Source: Vibrio agarivorans
GTDB lineage: Bacteria; Pseudomonadota; Gammaproteobacteria; Enterobacterales; Vibrionaceae
Assembly (NCBI RefSeq): GCF_030409635.1
Contig: NZ_JAUFQF010000004.1
Span: 186,001-250,000, forward strand
Direction: 5' to 3'
Length of the DNA: 64,000 bases
The notes under the pieces: model-generated
Database searches by the model: none
Seen by the model: the letters and a program-made list of their open reading frames with translations, nothing else
What the model was told of the DNA's origin: nothing
Made by a program: the position numbers and the translations under genes
Shown here: positions 36,577 to 46,018 of the stretch, one piece after another
How positions within the stretch are numbered: position 1 is the first letter of the stretch
How the letters are laid out: every line of letters starts with the position of its first letter

Positions 36577-37271
36577 TGACTCGTGGCTTTCTATGGTTAA
36601 TGCTGATCATTCCTATAACATGCAAGGCATTAGTTATAGAGCCTTTGGTATTAGAGATGAACCGCCAGCAGCAGGGACAAATCATCATCTCTAATCCAAC
36701 TGCCCAACCATTAGCCGTCGATACACAAGTATTAGAAATCGACTTTGCTCAGGCGGTGGCACTGCTTGAGGCAGATGATGCTCTTTTGGTTTATCCACCA
36801 GCAGTTTTACTTCAACCAGGTGCGAAACAGAGTATCCGCTTGATATGGCAAGTCGCTGGGACGATGGATCGTTCACGTAGTTTCTATATCCGTTTCACCA
36901 CACCAAAGATCAATGTTGTCACCGAGCCCAGCACGAGTCGCGTTGACGTGCAAATAGACTATAACGCATTGATTCATATTGCGGACAAGCAGCACCGACC
37001 CATCATTGCAATAGCCGATCAATATGTCGAGTCGCAATCTTTAGTCGTTAAGGTAGAGAACCAAGGGAGTGGTTACGACTCACTGGTCAATTACACGCTG
37101 ACTGATACCAGTAGCAAGCCTGTCATTGCTCAATTAGCCGATTCAGTGGGAAATGTGTTCTTCCCGCCCATGAGCACGAGCCATCTGCGGATACCGCTGG
37201 TAGAACTTGATTCGAGCTTTAACTTCTCTGCTCCTTTAACCTTGAAACGCACCTCCCCCATCAAAGATTAA
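36576..37271 (+). CDS. Periplasmic pilus chaperone 2
   Basis: 231 residues with an N-terminal signal peptide (about 1-18). The chaperone pattern is again clear: LLVYPPAVLLQPGAKQSIRLIWQVAG in domain 1, with RSRSFYIRFTTPKI after it. It differs strongly in sequence from chaperone 1, so the two are not a recent duplication. One may serve the tip subunit and the other the shaft subunits. Coupled to chaperone 1 by TAATG. Confidence 0.78.
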   Translation: MTRGFLWLMLIIPITCKALVIEPLVLEMNRQQQGQIIISNPTAQPLAVDTQVLEIDFAQAVALLEADDALLVYPPAVLLQPGAKQSIRLIWQVAGTMDRSRSFYIRFTTPKINVVTEPSTSRVDVQIDYNALIHIADKQHRPIIAIADQYVESQSLVVKVENQGSGYDSLVNYTLTDTSSKPVIAQLADSVGNVFFPPMSTSHLRIPLVELDSSFNFSAPLTLKRTSPIKD

Positions 37272-37286
37272 TGCAAGGATGAGTCT

Positions 37287-39725
37287 ATGTGGCGCAGAAA
37301 TGGCTTCTACTTGCTTGTATTATTTTGGGGCTGCTCAGTTTTCGCCTCCATCAACCCTTTTGGGCGCGCCATCACCATTACCAGTGTGCTGCGCACTGAA
37401 CAACGAATCCTTGGGCAAGTTGAAGTCGAAATCGGTGCAGACGGGAGTCTAACCTTACCAACGGATAGTACTTCTATCTTGCTAGCAAAAGTGCTGCCGG
37501 ACAGTGTGATTGATTCTTTCCAGATCCAATCTATCGATAACCAATTGACCGGACAAACGCTTGAACAGCTAGGCTTCCCAATCCAACTAGACCCAGCAAC
37601 ATTCGAACTGCTCATCGCCATTCCTCTGCAAGCAAATAGGATTTACCCCCTCTCAATGGCAACCTCAGAGGGAAAAAGAGAATATACCGAAGCTAGCCCT
37701 TTCAGCGGCTATGCTAACTTGTTCCTCAGCGGCTCTCGAAACGATGTGATCAGCGAAGGCTCTAGTGGCGATGACACTTACTCACAAAGCCATCGTCTTC
37801 AATCTGGTCTTAACTACCATGCTGCCAACCTCACTTATGAGGCTGAATATCTCGATTCAGACACCAGTGAAGCGCAATACAACCGCGCGTCGACAAAACT
37901 GACTTATGACTTTCCAAGCCAAGGCACCCGCCTAACCCTTGGTGATACCAACCCTGAAACCGCCTCTTTTCAAGATGGTGCTGATATGCTCGGGATATCA
38001 ATAAGCCGAGACTTTAACGAGATTCCCACCCGCAACGTTCGCCCAACCGCGACACAACAGTTTACCTTGGCGCGCACTTCTGATGTCGATGTGGTGATTG
38101 ATGGGGTTGTGGTGCAAAGGCTAACACTGCCGGCTGGGCGCTATAACCTCAGTGACATCCCCCTTGCTCAAGGCAGTAATGACATCAACCTTGTCATTAA
38201 AGATCAAGCCGGTAATGAAGAAACCATCTCTTTCTCAATCGCTGTCGATAGCGACCTGATCAAACAGGGAGAATTTGAATATGTGATGAGCGTCGGTGCT
38301 CCTGCCAGTTACTCCAATGGCAAACGTGACTATGATGGCGAGCAGTTGCTCGTTAACGGACTGGTAGAAATTGGCGTAACCCCATCTTGGACGCTCGGGC
38401 TCAACGGGCAATACTATGACAGCAATTATCAAATAGGCACCAAGCTTCTTAATGCATGGCGTTTTGGTACAACAGAAGTCGTTGCGAGCCACAGCCAACA
38501 CGGTATTTCTGGCAGTGGTGAAGCCTTACGGCTGGGCTATTCCTCACCCAGCGAACTTTATGAGGAGTTTGGTATCCGGTTAGATGTTCGTTATGAGTAC
38601 TACTCGCCAACCTTTACCCAAGTCATGATAGATGAAGTCGATACGTCCAGTCTCAACCAACACTATGGGCAAGTATCCCTCTCTATGCCGCTTTTCCATT
38701 ACTATCGTGCAGGGTTAAATGTTAACTACCGCGAGCGATATGAACAAGATGAAGGCTATTGGTCTATCGGCTCAAGCTTCTCGGGCCCAATAGTCAATAC
38801 TCGCGCCACCTTTGGCCTTAATCTCAACTACACTGCTAGCCCATCTAGTAAAGACGAGTTTGATGTCTCTGCAACACTGAGCTATCCACTTGGTCGAAAA
38901 CACCGCTTCGTGGGACGCTATCAAACTAATAACAACCTCTATCAGCTCGACTACAGTTATCGCAACAACACAGGCAGTGTTGGTGGTACTTCTGTTAATG
39001 CAACTGTCAGTCATGATGATAGTGACGATTTGGAGTTTGATGGTGGAATAGATTACACCGCGAACCGCTTCAATATCAGCTTTGACCACGACTCACGCTT
39101 TAGCGAACTCGATAGCGACCTAAATCGTGTCGACACCACTAGGCTAGAGTTAGGCACGGCGATAGCATTCTCTGGTAGCAATGTCGCCATTGGCCGCCCA
39201 GTTGGTGAGAGCTATGCCGTTGTCAGCACTCATAACAACTTGAGCTCTAACAAAGTTCTACTTTCACCGAGCAGTCAAGGTAGCGCGCGCGCAGAGATCA
39301 ACCATGGAACTAACGTTCTACTGCCAGATTTGATCGCCTATGCGCCGCAACTTATTACCTACGATGTTGAAGACCTACCTCCCGGTTACGACTTAGGCGC
39401 AGGCCTATTCTCTGTTAACCCTACACTGGGGCAAGCCTATCACCTTCAGATTGGCTCAGATGCGGTTCTGACATTGATAGGAACTCTTGCAGACAAACAA
39501 ACGCTTGTCCCCATACCCTTGGTCGCTGGTAAAGCTTACAAACCAGATACCCCTGAACAGAGCATTGAGTTTTTTACTAATCGAAAAGGTCGCTTTGCAG
39601 TGATGGGAATGTCGGCGGGAGAGTGGGTGATCGAGCTTCAAACCAACCCCATCAAGCGCACTGTTATCAACATGGTTGAGAACGAAACCATGCTAGACCA
39701 AAAAGGGACTCTTTATGTTGAATAA
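37287..39725 (+). CDS. Outer-membrane pilus usher
   Basis: 812 residues, secreted by an N-terminal signal peptide (about 1-21). The N-terminal periplasmic domain (about 22-120) resembles the alternate, non-FimD type usher start (ITITSVLRTEQRILGQVEVEIGADGSL). A long beta-barrel region follows with the usual Tyr/Asn-rich strands (for example LTYEAEYLDSDTS and FGLNLNYTASP). A plug-like segment lies near 270-320 (TSDVDVVIDGVVVQRLTLPAG). The C-terminal domains follow from about 640 (VLLPDLIAYAPQ, DLPPGYDLG). Overlaps the tip gene by 11 bp. Confidence 0.83.
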   Translation: MWRRNGFYLLVLFWGCSVFASINPFGRAITITSVLRTEQRILGQVEVEIGADGSLTLPTDSTSILLAKVLPDSVIDSFQIQSIDNQLTGQTLEQLGFPIQLDPATFELLIAIPLQANRIYPLSMATSEGKREYTEASPFSGYANLFLSGSRNDVISEGSSGDDTYSQSHRLQSGLNYHAANLTYEAEYLDSDTSEAQYNRASTKLTYDFPSQGTRLTLGDTNPETASFQDGADMLGISISRDFNEIPTRNVRPTATQQFTLARTSDVDVVIDGVVVQRLTLPAGRYNLSDIPLAQGSNDINLVIKDQAGNEETISFSIAVDSDLIKQGEFEYVMSVGAPASYSNGKRDYDGEQLLVNGLVEIGVTPSWTLGLNGQYYDSNYQIGTKLLNAWRFGTTEVVASHSQHGISGSGEALRLGYSSPSELYEEFGIRLDVRYEYYSPTFTQVMIDEVDTSSLNQHYGQVSLSMPLFHYYRAGLNVNYRERYEQDEGYWSIGSSFSGPIVNTRATFGLNLNYTASPSSKDEFDVSATLSYPLGRKHRFVGRYQTNNNLYQLDYSYRNNTGSVGGTSVNATVSHDDSDDLEFDGGIDYTANRFNISFDHDSRFSELDSDLNRVDTTRLELGTAIAFSGSNVAIGRPVGESYAVVSTHNNLSSNKVLLSPSSQGSARAEINHGTNVLLPDLIAYAPQLITYDVEDLPPGYDLGAGLFSVNPTLGQAYHLQIGSDAVLTLIGTLADKQTLVPIPLVAGKAYKPDTPEQSIEFFTNRKGRFAVMGMSAGEWVIELQTNPIKRTVINMVENETMLDQKGTLYVE

Positions 39726-40617
39726 CGTTATATTGAATACACTGACGGCTAAACATCTCAGCTTTTGGCGCTACTCTGTGCTTATAAGCACTTTACTTGC
39801 CACGTTCAATGCTTTGGCTTGTGATGGCCAAATCACCCCAATAGCACAGAACAACACCAACAATCACTATGATGTGTTTAACACAGGAACTTACGCGCTA
39901 CAGCAGCACTTTACGCTGGAAACGTCAACCTCATGTGAAACACAACTGGTCATATCAACACTCGATCAGTCAAACACCGTCACTGGCTTCGGTCAACAGC
40001 TTCAGTTCGGTTTTTACTCGGCGAGTGGGGATTCAAAAAACCATCAAATTGCCTTTGCACCATTGCAAGGCGATACCTCCCACAGCTTTTCACTTCGCTA
40101 TCTATCAGGCCAATATGCCGCAGCAGGCACGCTTTCAAATACCTTAAAAGCCCAACTCATCAATAAAGCAACACAACAAGTTATCAGTGAGCAAGAGTTT
40201 GAGCTCACCACCCAAGTGACCGCCAGCGCAGCGGTCTATTTCTCTGGCTTGAATGAGCACCATACCTTCGTTGACTTAGGGGCGCTTTCGAGTAACAAAG
40301 TCATTTCACACCTACCGACTCTGCGTGTCATCAGTACTAGCCCCTATATTGTCAGTTTTTCTTCTGATGGATTAGGCAAGCTCACACACGCTACGGGTAA
40401 CCCTCAATGGTTCATTGACTATCAATTGATGGCAAATAAAGACACTTTAGAGCTATCGAATGGCAAACAAAAGTGGCAAGCAGCGCAAATGACCAACCAG
40501 CTAGGCGAGTTAATTTCGCTTTCCATGCGGATAGGAAATACTGAGGAAAAACCAGCAGGAGACTATCAAGATACGATTCATATTTCGGTTCTTCCAGAAC
40601 TCACCATCGCACCATGA
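39715..40617 (+). CDS. Two-domain pilus tip subunit/adhesin candidate
   Basis: 300 residues with a long signal region (about 1-35, ending NALA|CDG). Two beta domains are apparent: residues 36-165 with two cysteines (ACDGQ and TSCETQ), and 166-300 ending in PAGDYQDTIHISVLPEL, again the spore-coat-U type donor-strand end. This architecture is that of CsuE-like tip proteins, where the N-terminal domain binds the surface. Its start overlaps the usher stop by 11 bp, so translation is coupled. No receptor can be predicted. Confidence 0.65.
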   Translation: MLNNVILNTLTAKHLSFWRYSVLISTLLATFNALACDGQITPIAQNNTNNHYDVFNTGTYALQQHFTLETSTSCETQLVISTLDQSNTVTGFGQQLQFGFYSASGDSKNHQIAFAPLQGDTSHSFSLRYLSGQYAAAGTLSNTLKAQLINKATQQVISEQEFELTTQVTASAAVYFSGLNEHHTFVDLGALSSNKVISHLPTLRVISTSPYIVSFSSDGLGKLTHATGNPQWFIDYQLMANKDTLELSNGKQKWQAAQMTNQLGELISLSMRIGNTEEKPAGDYQDTIHISVLPELTIAP

Positions 40618-40648
40618 CACATGCCTGCAACCATGTCTATAAGTACAA

Positions 40649-40674
40649 AAAAACCTGCCGAAGCAGGTTTTTCT
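40649..40674. terminator. Terminator of the pilus operon
   Basis: Stem AAAAACCTGC/GCAGGTTTTT with loop CGAA, near copy of the hairpin at 28666. It also serves the convergent DUF3622 gene (A-run on the left). Confidence 0.88.
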
Positions 40675-40699
40675 ATTCATTCATAATTGAGCTTATCGA

Positions 40700-40942
40700 T
40701 TAAGATTCACTCTCTGCACGTGCTTTACGCTGAGCAGATTTGCGCTGGTTACGCTCTGTTTGGTTCTTGATGAAACCAGCGAGCTCTTTCTCGCCCCAAG
40801 CTTGAGCTTCCGCTTCTGTTTTAAAGCCCATTTCGCGCTTTGAAACAGTTGTTTTACGTGAAGTCACTTGACGAGTGATCTCTGCGCACCAGCCTTCACG
40901 TTTTTCAACAACGCGAACGGCAAATTTTTTACTAGTCGACAT
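40700..40942 (-). CDS. DUF3622 family small basic protein
   Basis: 80 residues, cytosolic. The sequence FAVRVVEKREGWCAEITRQVTSRKTTVSKREMGF matches DUF3622, a Vibrio/Shewanella family of unknown function. The C-terminus is highly basic (NQTERNQRKSAQRKARAESES). Start chosen at the second ATG because AGGA is 8 nt upstream; the first ATG, two codons earlier, is too close to it. Confidence 0.8.
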   Translation of the reverse strand: MSTSKKFAVRVVEKREGWCAEITRQVTSRKTTVSKREMGFKTEAEAQAWGEKELAGFIKNQTERNQRKSAQRKARAESES

Positions 40943-41135
40943 TTTCATATTCCTAAAGGATTGGGCATCGCTTACTTCGGTTAGAGTTATCCATATCTAA
41001 AAAGCGAACTTTTTGGGTAATCAGCTTAATATTAAGAGCCTATACCAACATTGGTAACACACCATCCCTTGGTAAGGGCGCTATTAGAGCATAGATACCT
41101 GCCTTCTGGTAATCATTTATCGCGTTTGAGCGCAA

Positions 41136-41675
41136 TTAAGCTCGCGTGTTGTTGTACGCTTCAAGCTCTTGAATCGTTGTTTGAGCAATCACTTCACCGT
41201 CTAGGTAGAAAGTCACATTGTCTTCTTGCTTCACTCCAATTAACGTTGCCTGCTCACCCGTATTGTAAGTGATGTCCATTTGCAGTGTGTTTTCATCAAT
41301 TTGCTGCATCTGGCCCTTTTCAATCGCACGCACTTCACTGATTGGCGGCACTGGTGCTTCGGTCAGTGATGGATCAAGCTGATGATTGATCTCAATGTAT
41401 GTCCCTGTCTTTGTATCAAAGATGTGTGGATTACCATTGATTGGGTTTTTACCTGTCCAGAACTCTAGTGAGTTAAACACAATGTAGTCTGCTGCAACCG
41501 TAATACCGTAAACAGGCGCCAACAACATGTTTAGGCCACCACGCGCATAACGGTTATCAACGGCTTTTACGTTGAACTCCATCAACTTGCCTGTCACTGC
41601 ATTGCTACCAACACAACCTGAAAGGGCTAATACGACGCCCGCAACCGCGCTCAGTTTGATGATTTTATTATTCAT
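41136..41675 (-). CDS. DUF3332 family lipoprotein
   Basis: 179 residues. The signal peptide ends with the lipobox LSGC, so it should be a lipoprotein. After it comes SNAVTGKLMEFNVKAVDNRYARGGLNMLLAPVYG, typical of DUF3332, a family of unknown function also common in Vibrio. Asp is not at the +2 position (Val is), so outer-membrane sorting is likely. It stands alone with its own short 5' region. Confidence 0.82.
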   Translation of the reverse strand: MNNKIIKLSAVAGVVLALSGCVGSNAVTGKLMEFNVKAVDNRYARGGLNMLLAPVYGITVAADYIVFNSLEFWTGKNPINGNPHIFDTKTGTYIEINHQLDPSLTEAPVPPISEVRAIEKGQMQQIDENTLQMDITYNTGEQATLIGVKQEDNVTFYLDGEVIAQTTIQELEAYNNTRA

Positions 41676-41775
41676 TTTTTTGTATTACTCACTGCTATGT
41701 AGAAATTGGCGCGCATAGTACTTAAGCCACTAAAAATCTCTGTTAGGAAATTGTCAGATTTGCGTGCTCCAGATA

Positions 41776-41804
41776 ACAAAAACGCCAGTCAAGTGACTGG
41801 CGTT
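41776..41804 (-). terminator. Terminator of purL
   Basis: Stem AACGCCAGTCA/TGACTGGCGTT (41781-41791 with 41794-41804), then five T on the minus strand. Confidence 0.85.
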
Positions 41805-41832
41805 CTATTTGGGTTGTAAGAATTATCGGAAA

Positions 41833-44800
41833 TTAGCCGATGTTCTTACGTGCGTTCTGGAACATACGCATCCAAGCGCCGTTCTCACCCCATGAATCTG
41901 GAGCCCAAGAGTTTGCTACCGTACGGAAAACACGCTCTGGGTGAGGCATCATGATAGTCACGCGACCATCTTGAGTCGTAAGGCCTGTGATTGCGTTTGG
42001 TGAACCGTTCGGGTTGTTCGGGTATTGCTGTGTTGGGTTGCCGTTGTTGTCAACGTAACGCACAGCTACCGTACCTGACGCTTCAATCGCTGCTAGGTGG
42101 TCAGCATCACGAACTTCTACGCGACCTTCACCGTGAGACACAGCGATAGGCATACGAGATCCCGCCATACCATCGAAGAATACTGAATCAGACTTCTGAA
42201 CTTCAACCAAGCTAAAGCGAGCTTCAAAGCGCTCAGATTCGTTACGAACGAAACGAGGCCATAGGTCTGCACCTGGAATCAGCTCTTTCAAGTTCGATAG
42301 CATCTGACAGCCGTTACATACACCTAGCGAGAAAGTGTTGTCTCGGTTGAAGAAACCTTGGAACTGGTCACGAGCGGCCGAGTTGAACAGGATAGACTTA
42401 GCCCAACCTTCACCAGCACCTAGAACGTCACCGTATGAGAAGCCACCACAAGCAACAAGGCCTTGGTATTCATCTAGAACCGCTTGACCCGTTAGGATAT
42501 CGCTCATGTGAATGTCAGTAGCTTCAAAGCCTGCACGGTCAAATGCCGCTGCCATTTCAACGTGAGAGTTCACACCTTGCTCGCGTAGAATCGCCATCTT
42601 AGGTTTAGCACCTTTTGCGATGTATGGCGCTGCAACATCTTCGTTGATGTCAAAGCTTAGGTTTACGTTCAGACCTGGGTCAGAGTTGTCTTTCTTCGCT
42701 TCAAATTCTTGGTCAGCACAAGCTGGGTTGTCACGTAGGCCTTGCATCTTATGCGTTGTTTCAGCCCAGATAGTACGAAGCTCTGTACGCGAGCGCTCAA
42801 CGATAACCGCATCACCAGACGTGATAACAAAGTTGTCTGTTGCTTCCACTGAACCAATCACGTGTGAACACGCTTCTAGGCCATTTGCGGCTAGCACTGC
42901 TTTTACCGCATCTAGGTCATCGTTCTTAACCTGAACAACCGCACCTAGCTCTTCGTTAAATAACGTTGCTAGAACATCATCATCTAAGTTCGCGATATCT
43001 GCTTTCACACCACAGTGACCAGCAAATGCCATCTCAGCTAGCGTTACGAATAGACCGCCATCACCTTTATCGTGGTAAGCCACCAGCTTGTCATCACGAA
43101 CCAGTGTTTGCATTGCATCAAAGAAGCCTTTTAGCTGCTCTGCGTTATCAACGTCAGCCGGTTTATCACCAAGCTGCTTGTAAACCTGTGCCAATGCTGT
43201 TGCGCCTAGACGGTTCTTACCGTTACCTAGGTCAACAAGAACCAGTGAGCTATCACCTTTATCAGTGCGAAGCTGAGGAGTTACCGTCTTACGAACATCT
43301 TCTACACGACCAAATGCAGTGATAACCAATGAAAGTGGTGATGTCACCTCTTTGCTTTCACCGTTATCTTCCCACTTAGTCTTCATCGACATTGAGTCTT
43401 TACCTACTGGGATAGTAAGGCCAAGCGCTGGACATAGCTCTTCACCGACCGCTTTCACCGCTTCGTAAAGACCTGCGTCTTCACCTGGGTGACCCGCTGG
43501 AGACATCCAGTTAGCAGACAGTTTGATATGCTTGATGTCGCCGATATCTGTCGCTGCAATGTTCGTTAGAGACTCACCTACCGCTAGACGTGCTGAAGCA
43601 CCAAAGTCTAGAAGTGCGACTGGCGTACGCTCTCCCATAGACATCGCTTCGCCGTGGTAAGAGTCGTAGCTCGCTGCGGTTACTGCGCAGTTTGCAACCG
43701 GCACCTGCCAAGGACCAACCATTTGGTCACGTGCAACAAGACCCGTTACCGTGCGGTCACCGATAGTGATTAGGAATGTTTTCTCTGCCACTGTTGGTAG
43801 ACGTAGAACACGGTCAACCGCTTCGTTGATTTCGATACCATCACGAGTAATCGCTGGGCTATCAACCTTTAGCGTTTTCGCATCACGGTGCATCTTCGGC
43901 GTTTTACCAAGCAAGATATCCATTGGCATATCGATTGGTGTGTTGTCGAAGTGAGAATCTTCTAACGTTAGGTGACGCTCTTCAGTTGCAACACCCACAA
44001 CCGCATAAGGCGCACGTTCACGCTTACAGATTGCATCGAATACTTCCATATTCTCTGGCGCAACTGCCATTACGTAACGCTCTTGAGATTCGTTACACCA
44101 GATCTCAAGTGGGCTCATGCTGAGTTCGTCGTTTGGTACATCACGTAGCTGGAATAAACCGCCACGCTCACCATCGTCACAAAGCTCTGGAAGTGCATTC
44201 GAGATACCGCCCGCGCCCACATCGTGGATAAACGCAATTGGGTTGCTCTCACCAAGCTGCCAACAACGGTCGATCACTTCTTGACAACGACGCTCCATTT
44301 CTGGGTTTTCACGCTGTACAGAAGCAAAATCAAGGTCTTCAGCAGATTGACCAGAAGCCATTGATGAAGCAGCGCCGCCACCAAGACCGATGTTCATTGC
44401 AGGACCACCTAGCACGATTAGCTTCGCGCCTACAGGGATCTCTTTCTTCTGAACGTGCTCATCACGGATATTACCCATACCACCAGCAATCATGATTGGC
44501 TTGTGGTAACCACGGATCTCTTCACCCGCGTGAGACGTCACTTTTTCTTCGTAAGTACGGAAGTAGCCTAGTAGGTTAGGACGACCAAATTCGTTGTTGA
44601 ACGCCGCGCCACCTAGTGGACCTTCTAGCATGATATCTAGAGCATTTACAATGCGACCTGGCTTACCAAAGTCCGTTTCCCATGGCTGTTCAAAACCAGG
44701 AATACGAAGATTAGAAGTGGTAAAACCAACCAGACCTGCTTTTGGCTTACCGCCGATACCTGTTGCGCCTTCGTCACGAATCTCACCACCAGAACCTGTC

Positions 44801-45726
44801 GAAGCACCTGGCCACGGAGAGATTGCTGTTGGGTGGTTGTGCGTCTCAACCTTCATCAGGATGTGCGCATCTTCATTGTGATAGTTGTATTGACGAGTTT
44901 CAGGATCTGGGAAGAAACGACCCACTTTAGAACCTGTCATTACCGCTGCGTTATCTTTATATGCAGACAGAACGTGGTCTGGTGTCGTTTCAAATGTGTT
45001 CTTGATCATCTTGAACAGAGACTTCTCTTGATCAACGCCGTCGATCGTCCAGTCTGCGTTAAAGATTTTGTGACGACAGTGCTCTGAGTTTGCTTGAGCA
45101 AACATCATGAGTTCGATGTCGTTCGGGTTGCGACCCAGCTTAGTGAAGTTTTCTACCAGGTAGTCAATTTCATCTTCCGCAAGAGCAAGACCTAGAGAGA
45201 CGTTTGCCTCTTCTAGTGCTGCGCGACCGCCAGCAAGAATATCAACGTGAGCAACAGGTGCAGGCTCAGCCACAGTGAATAGCGCGGCAGCTTGTTCCAT
45301 TTCAGTGAAAACCGCTTCCATCATGCGGTCATGGATCAGTGCTTTAACAGCCTGAACTTGCTCTTCAGAAAGGTCTGCAGATGACTCAAGGTAGTAAGCA
45401 GTACCGCGCTCTAGACGGTTCACTTTGCCTAGACCACAGTTGTTTGCGATATCTGTTGATTTTGATGACCAAGGAGAGATCGTACCTGGACGAGGAGTCA
45501 CTAGAAGTAGAAGACCTTCTGGCGCATGCTCTTCGATTGTCGGACCGTAAGTCAGCAGTTTCTCTAGCTTCTCAATTTCTTGAGTATCTAGGTCTGATGT
45601 TAGGTCTGCAAAGTGCATAAACTCGGCGTAAATACCTGTTACAGGTAGGCCTTGTTCACGACAAAGTTCCAATAGTTTGTTTACACGAAACTCTGAAAGA
45701 GCTGGGGAACCACGCAAAATTCTCAT
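41833..45726 (-). CDS. purL: Phosphoribosylformylglycinamidine synthase
   Basis: The large single-chain PurL (1297 residues), which makes FGAM from FGAR, ATP and glutamine in purine synthesis. Layout: N-terminal PurS-like domain, two AIRS-related ATPase halves (motifs such as [19 protein letters not shown] and [15 protein letters not shown]), and a C-terminal class I glutaminase with the nucleophile Cys in [11 protein letters not shown] and catalytic HPE in [10 protein letters not shown]. The start [11 protein letters not shown] is the family standard; seven more upstream codons are open but unlikely to be used. A PurR site is upstream. Confidence 0.97.
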   Translation of the reverse strand: MRILRGSPALSEFRVNKLLELCREQGLPVTGIYAEFMHFADLTSDLDTQEIEKLEKLLTYGPTIEEHAPEGLLLLVTPRPGTISPWSSKSTDIANNCGLGKVNRLERGTAYYLESSADLSEEQVQAVKALIHDRMMEAVFTEMEQAAALFTVAEPAPVAHVDILAGGRAALEEANVSLGLALAEDEIDYLVENFTKLGRNPNDIELMMFAQANSEHCRHKIFNADWTIDGVDQEKSLFKMIKNTFETTPDHVLSAYKDNAAVMTGSKVGRFFPDPETRQYNYHNEDAHILMKVETHNHPTAISPWPGASTGSGGEIRDEGATGIGGKPKAGLVGFTTSNLRIPGFEQPWETDFGKPGRIVNALDIMLEGPLGGAAFNNEFGRPNLLGYFRTYEEKVTSHAGEEIRGYHKPIMIAGGMGNIRDEHVQKKEIPVGAKLIVLGGPAMNIGLGGGAASSMASGQSAEDLDFASVQRENPEMERRCQEVIDRCWQLGESNPIAFIHDVGAGGISNALPELCDDGERGGLFQLRDVPNDELSMSPLEIWCNESQERYVMAVAPENMEVFDAICKRERAPYAVVGVATEERHLTLEDSHFDNTPIDMPMDILLGKTPKMHRDAKTLKVDSPAITRDGIEINEAVDRVLRLPTVAEKTFLITIGDRTVTGLVARDQMVGPWQVPVANCAVTAASYDSYHGEAMSMGERTPVALLDFGASARLAVGESLTNIAATDIGDIKHIKLSANWMSPAGHPGEDAGLYEAVKAVGEELCPALGLTIPVGKDSMSMKTKWEDNGESKEVTSPLSLVITAFGRVEDVRKTVTPQLRTDKGDSSLVLVDLGNGKNRLGATALAQVYKQLGDKPADVDNAEQLKGFFDAMQTLVRDDKLVAYHDKGDGGLFVTLAEMAFAGHCGVKADIANLDDDVLATLFNEELGAVVQVKNDDLDAVKAVLAANGLEACSHVIGSVEATDNFVITSGDAVIVERSRTELRTIWAETTHKMQGLRDNPACADQEFEAKKDNSDPGLNVNLSFDINEDVAAPYIAKGAKPKMAILREQGVNSHVEMAAAFDRAGFEATDIHMSDILTGQAVLDEYQGLVACGGFSYGDVLGAGEGWAKSILFNSAARDQFQGFFNRDNTFSLGVCNGCQMLSNLKELIPGADLWPRFVRNESERFEARFSLVEVQKSDSVFFDGMAGSRMPIAVSHGEGRVEVRDADHLAAIEASGTVAVRYVDNNGNPTQQYPNNPNGSPNAITGLTTQDGRVTIMMPHPERVFRTVANSWAPDSWGENGAWMRMFQNARKNIG

Positions 45727-45833
45727 GTGCTTAGGTCTCTTATGCAATGAATTAAGATAAAATTAGCCTAAATTCAGATACTTAAATCAAAAGTATTGAA
45801 CTTATGTCAATTTCATCTCCCTGTTGCGAGCGC

Positions 45834-45839
45834 ATTATA
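45834..45839 (-). promoter_or_regulatory. Candidate purL -10 element
   Basis: A perfect TATAAT on the minus strand about 110 bp before the start codon; no good -35 at the usual spacing was found. Confidence 0.45.
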
Positions 45840-45868
45840 TAGCAATTGGTTTTGTGATGTAACACCAA

Positions 45869-45884
45869 ACGCAACCGTTTGCGT
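45869..45884. promoter_or_regulatory. PurR operator
   Basis: ACGCAACCGTTTGCGT matches the PurR consensus ACGCAAACGTTTGCGT at 15 of 16 bases. It lies 30 bp upstream of the purL -10 element, so purine-dependent repression is expected. Confidence 0.9.
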
Positions 45885-46018
45885 CATTTTTTTTCATTTC
45901 ATGATGCTTAAATTTAGCGACAGGAATGATTTGTCCATTGGGCAAGGGCTTTGCTCAAGCTATAAGAGCTGTTATAAAGAAGGTCTAAACGATAAATTAC
46001 TACCTTGACGTTGGCTGC

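Noticed and set aside
36374..36694. Out-of-frame ORF across the two chaperone genes
   Set aside because: Overlaps two better-supported genes; no SD.
42966..43322. 118-residue ORF antisense to purL
   Set aside because: Frame shadow of a highly conserved coding region.
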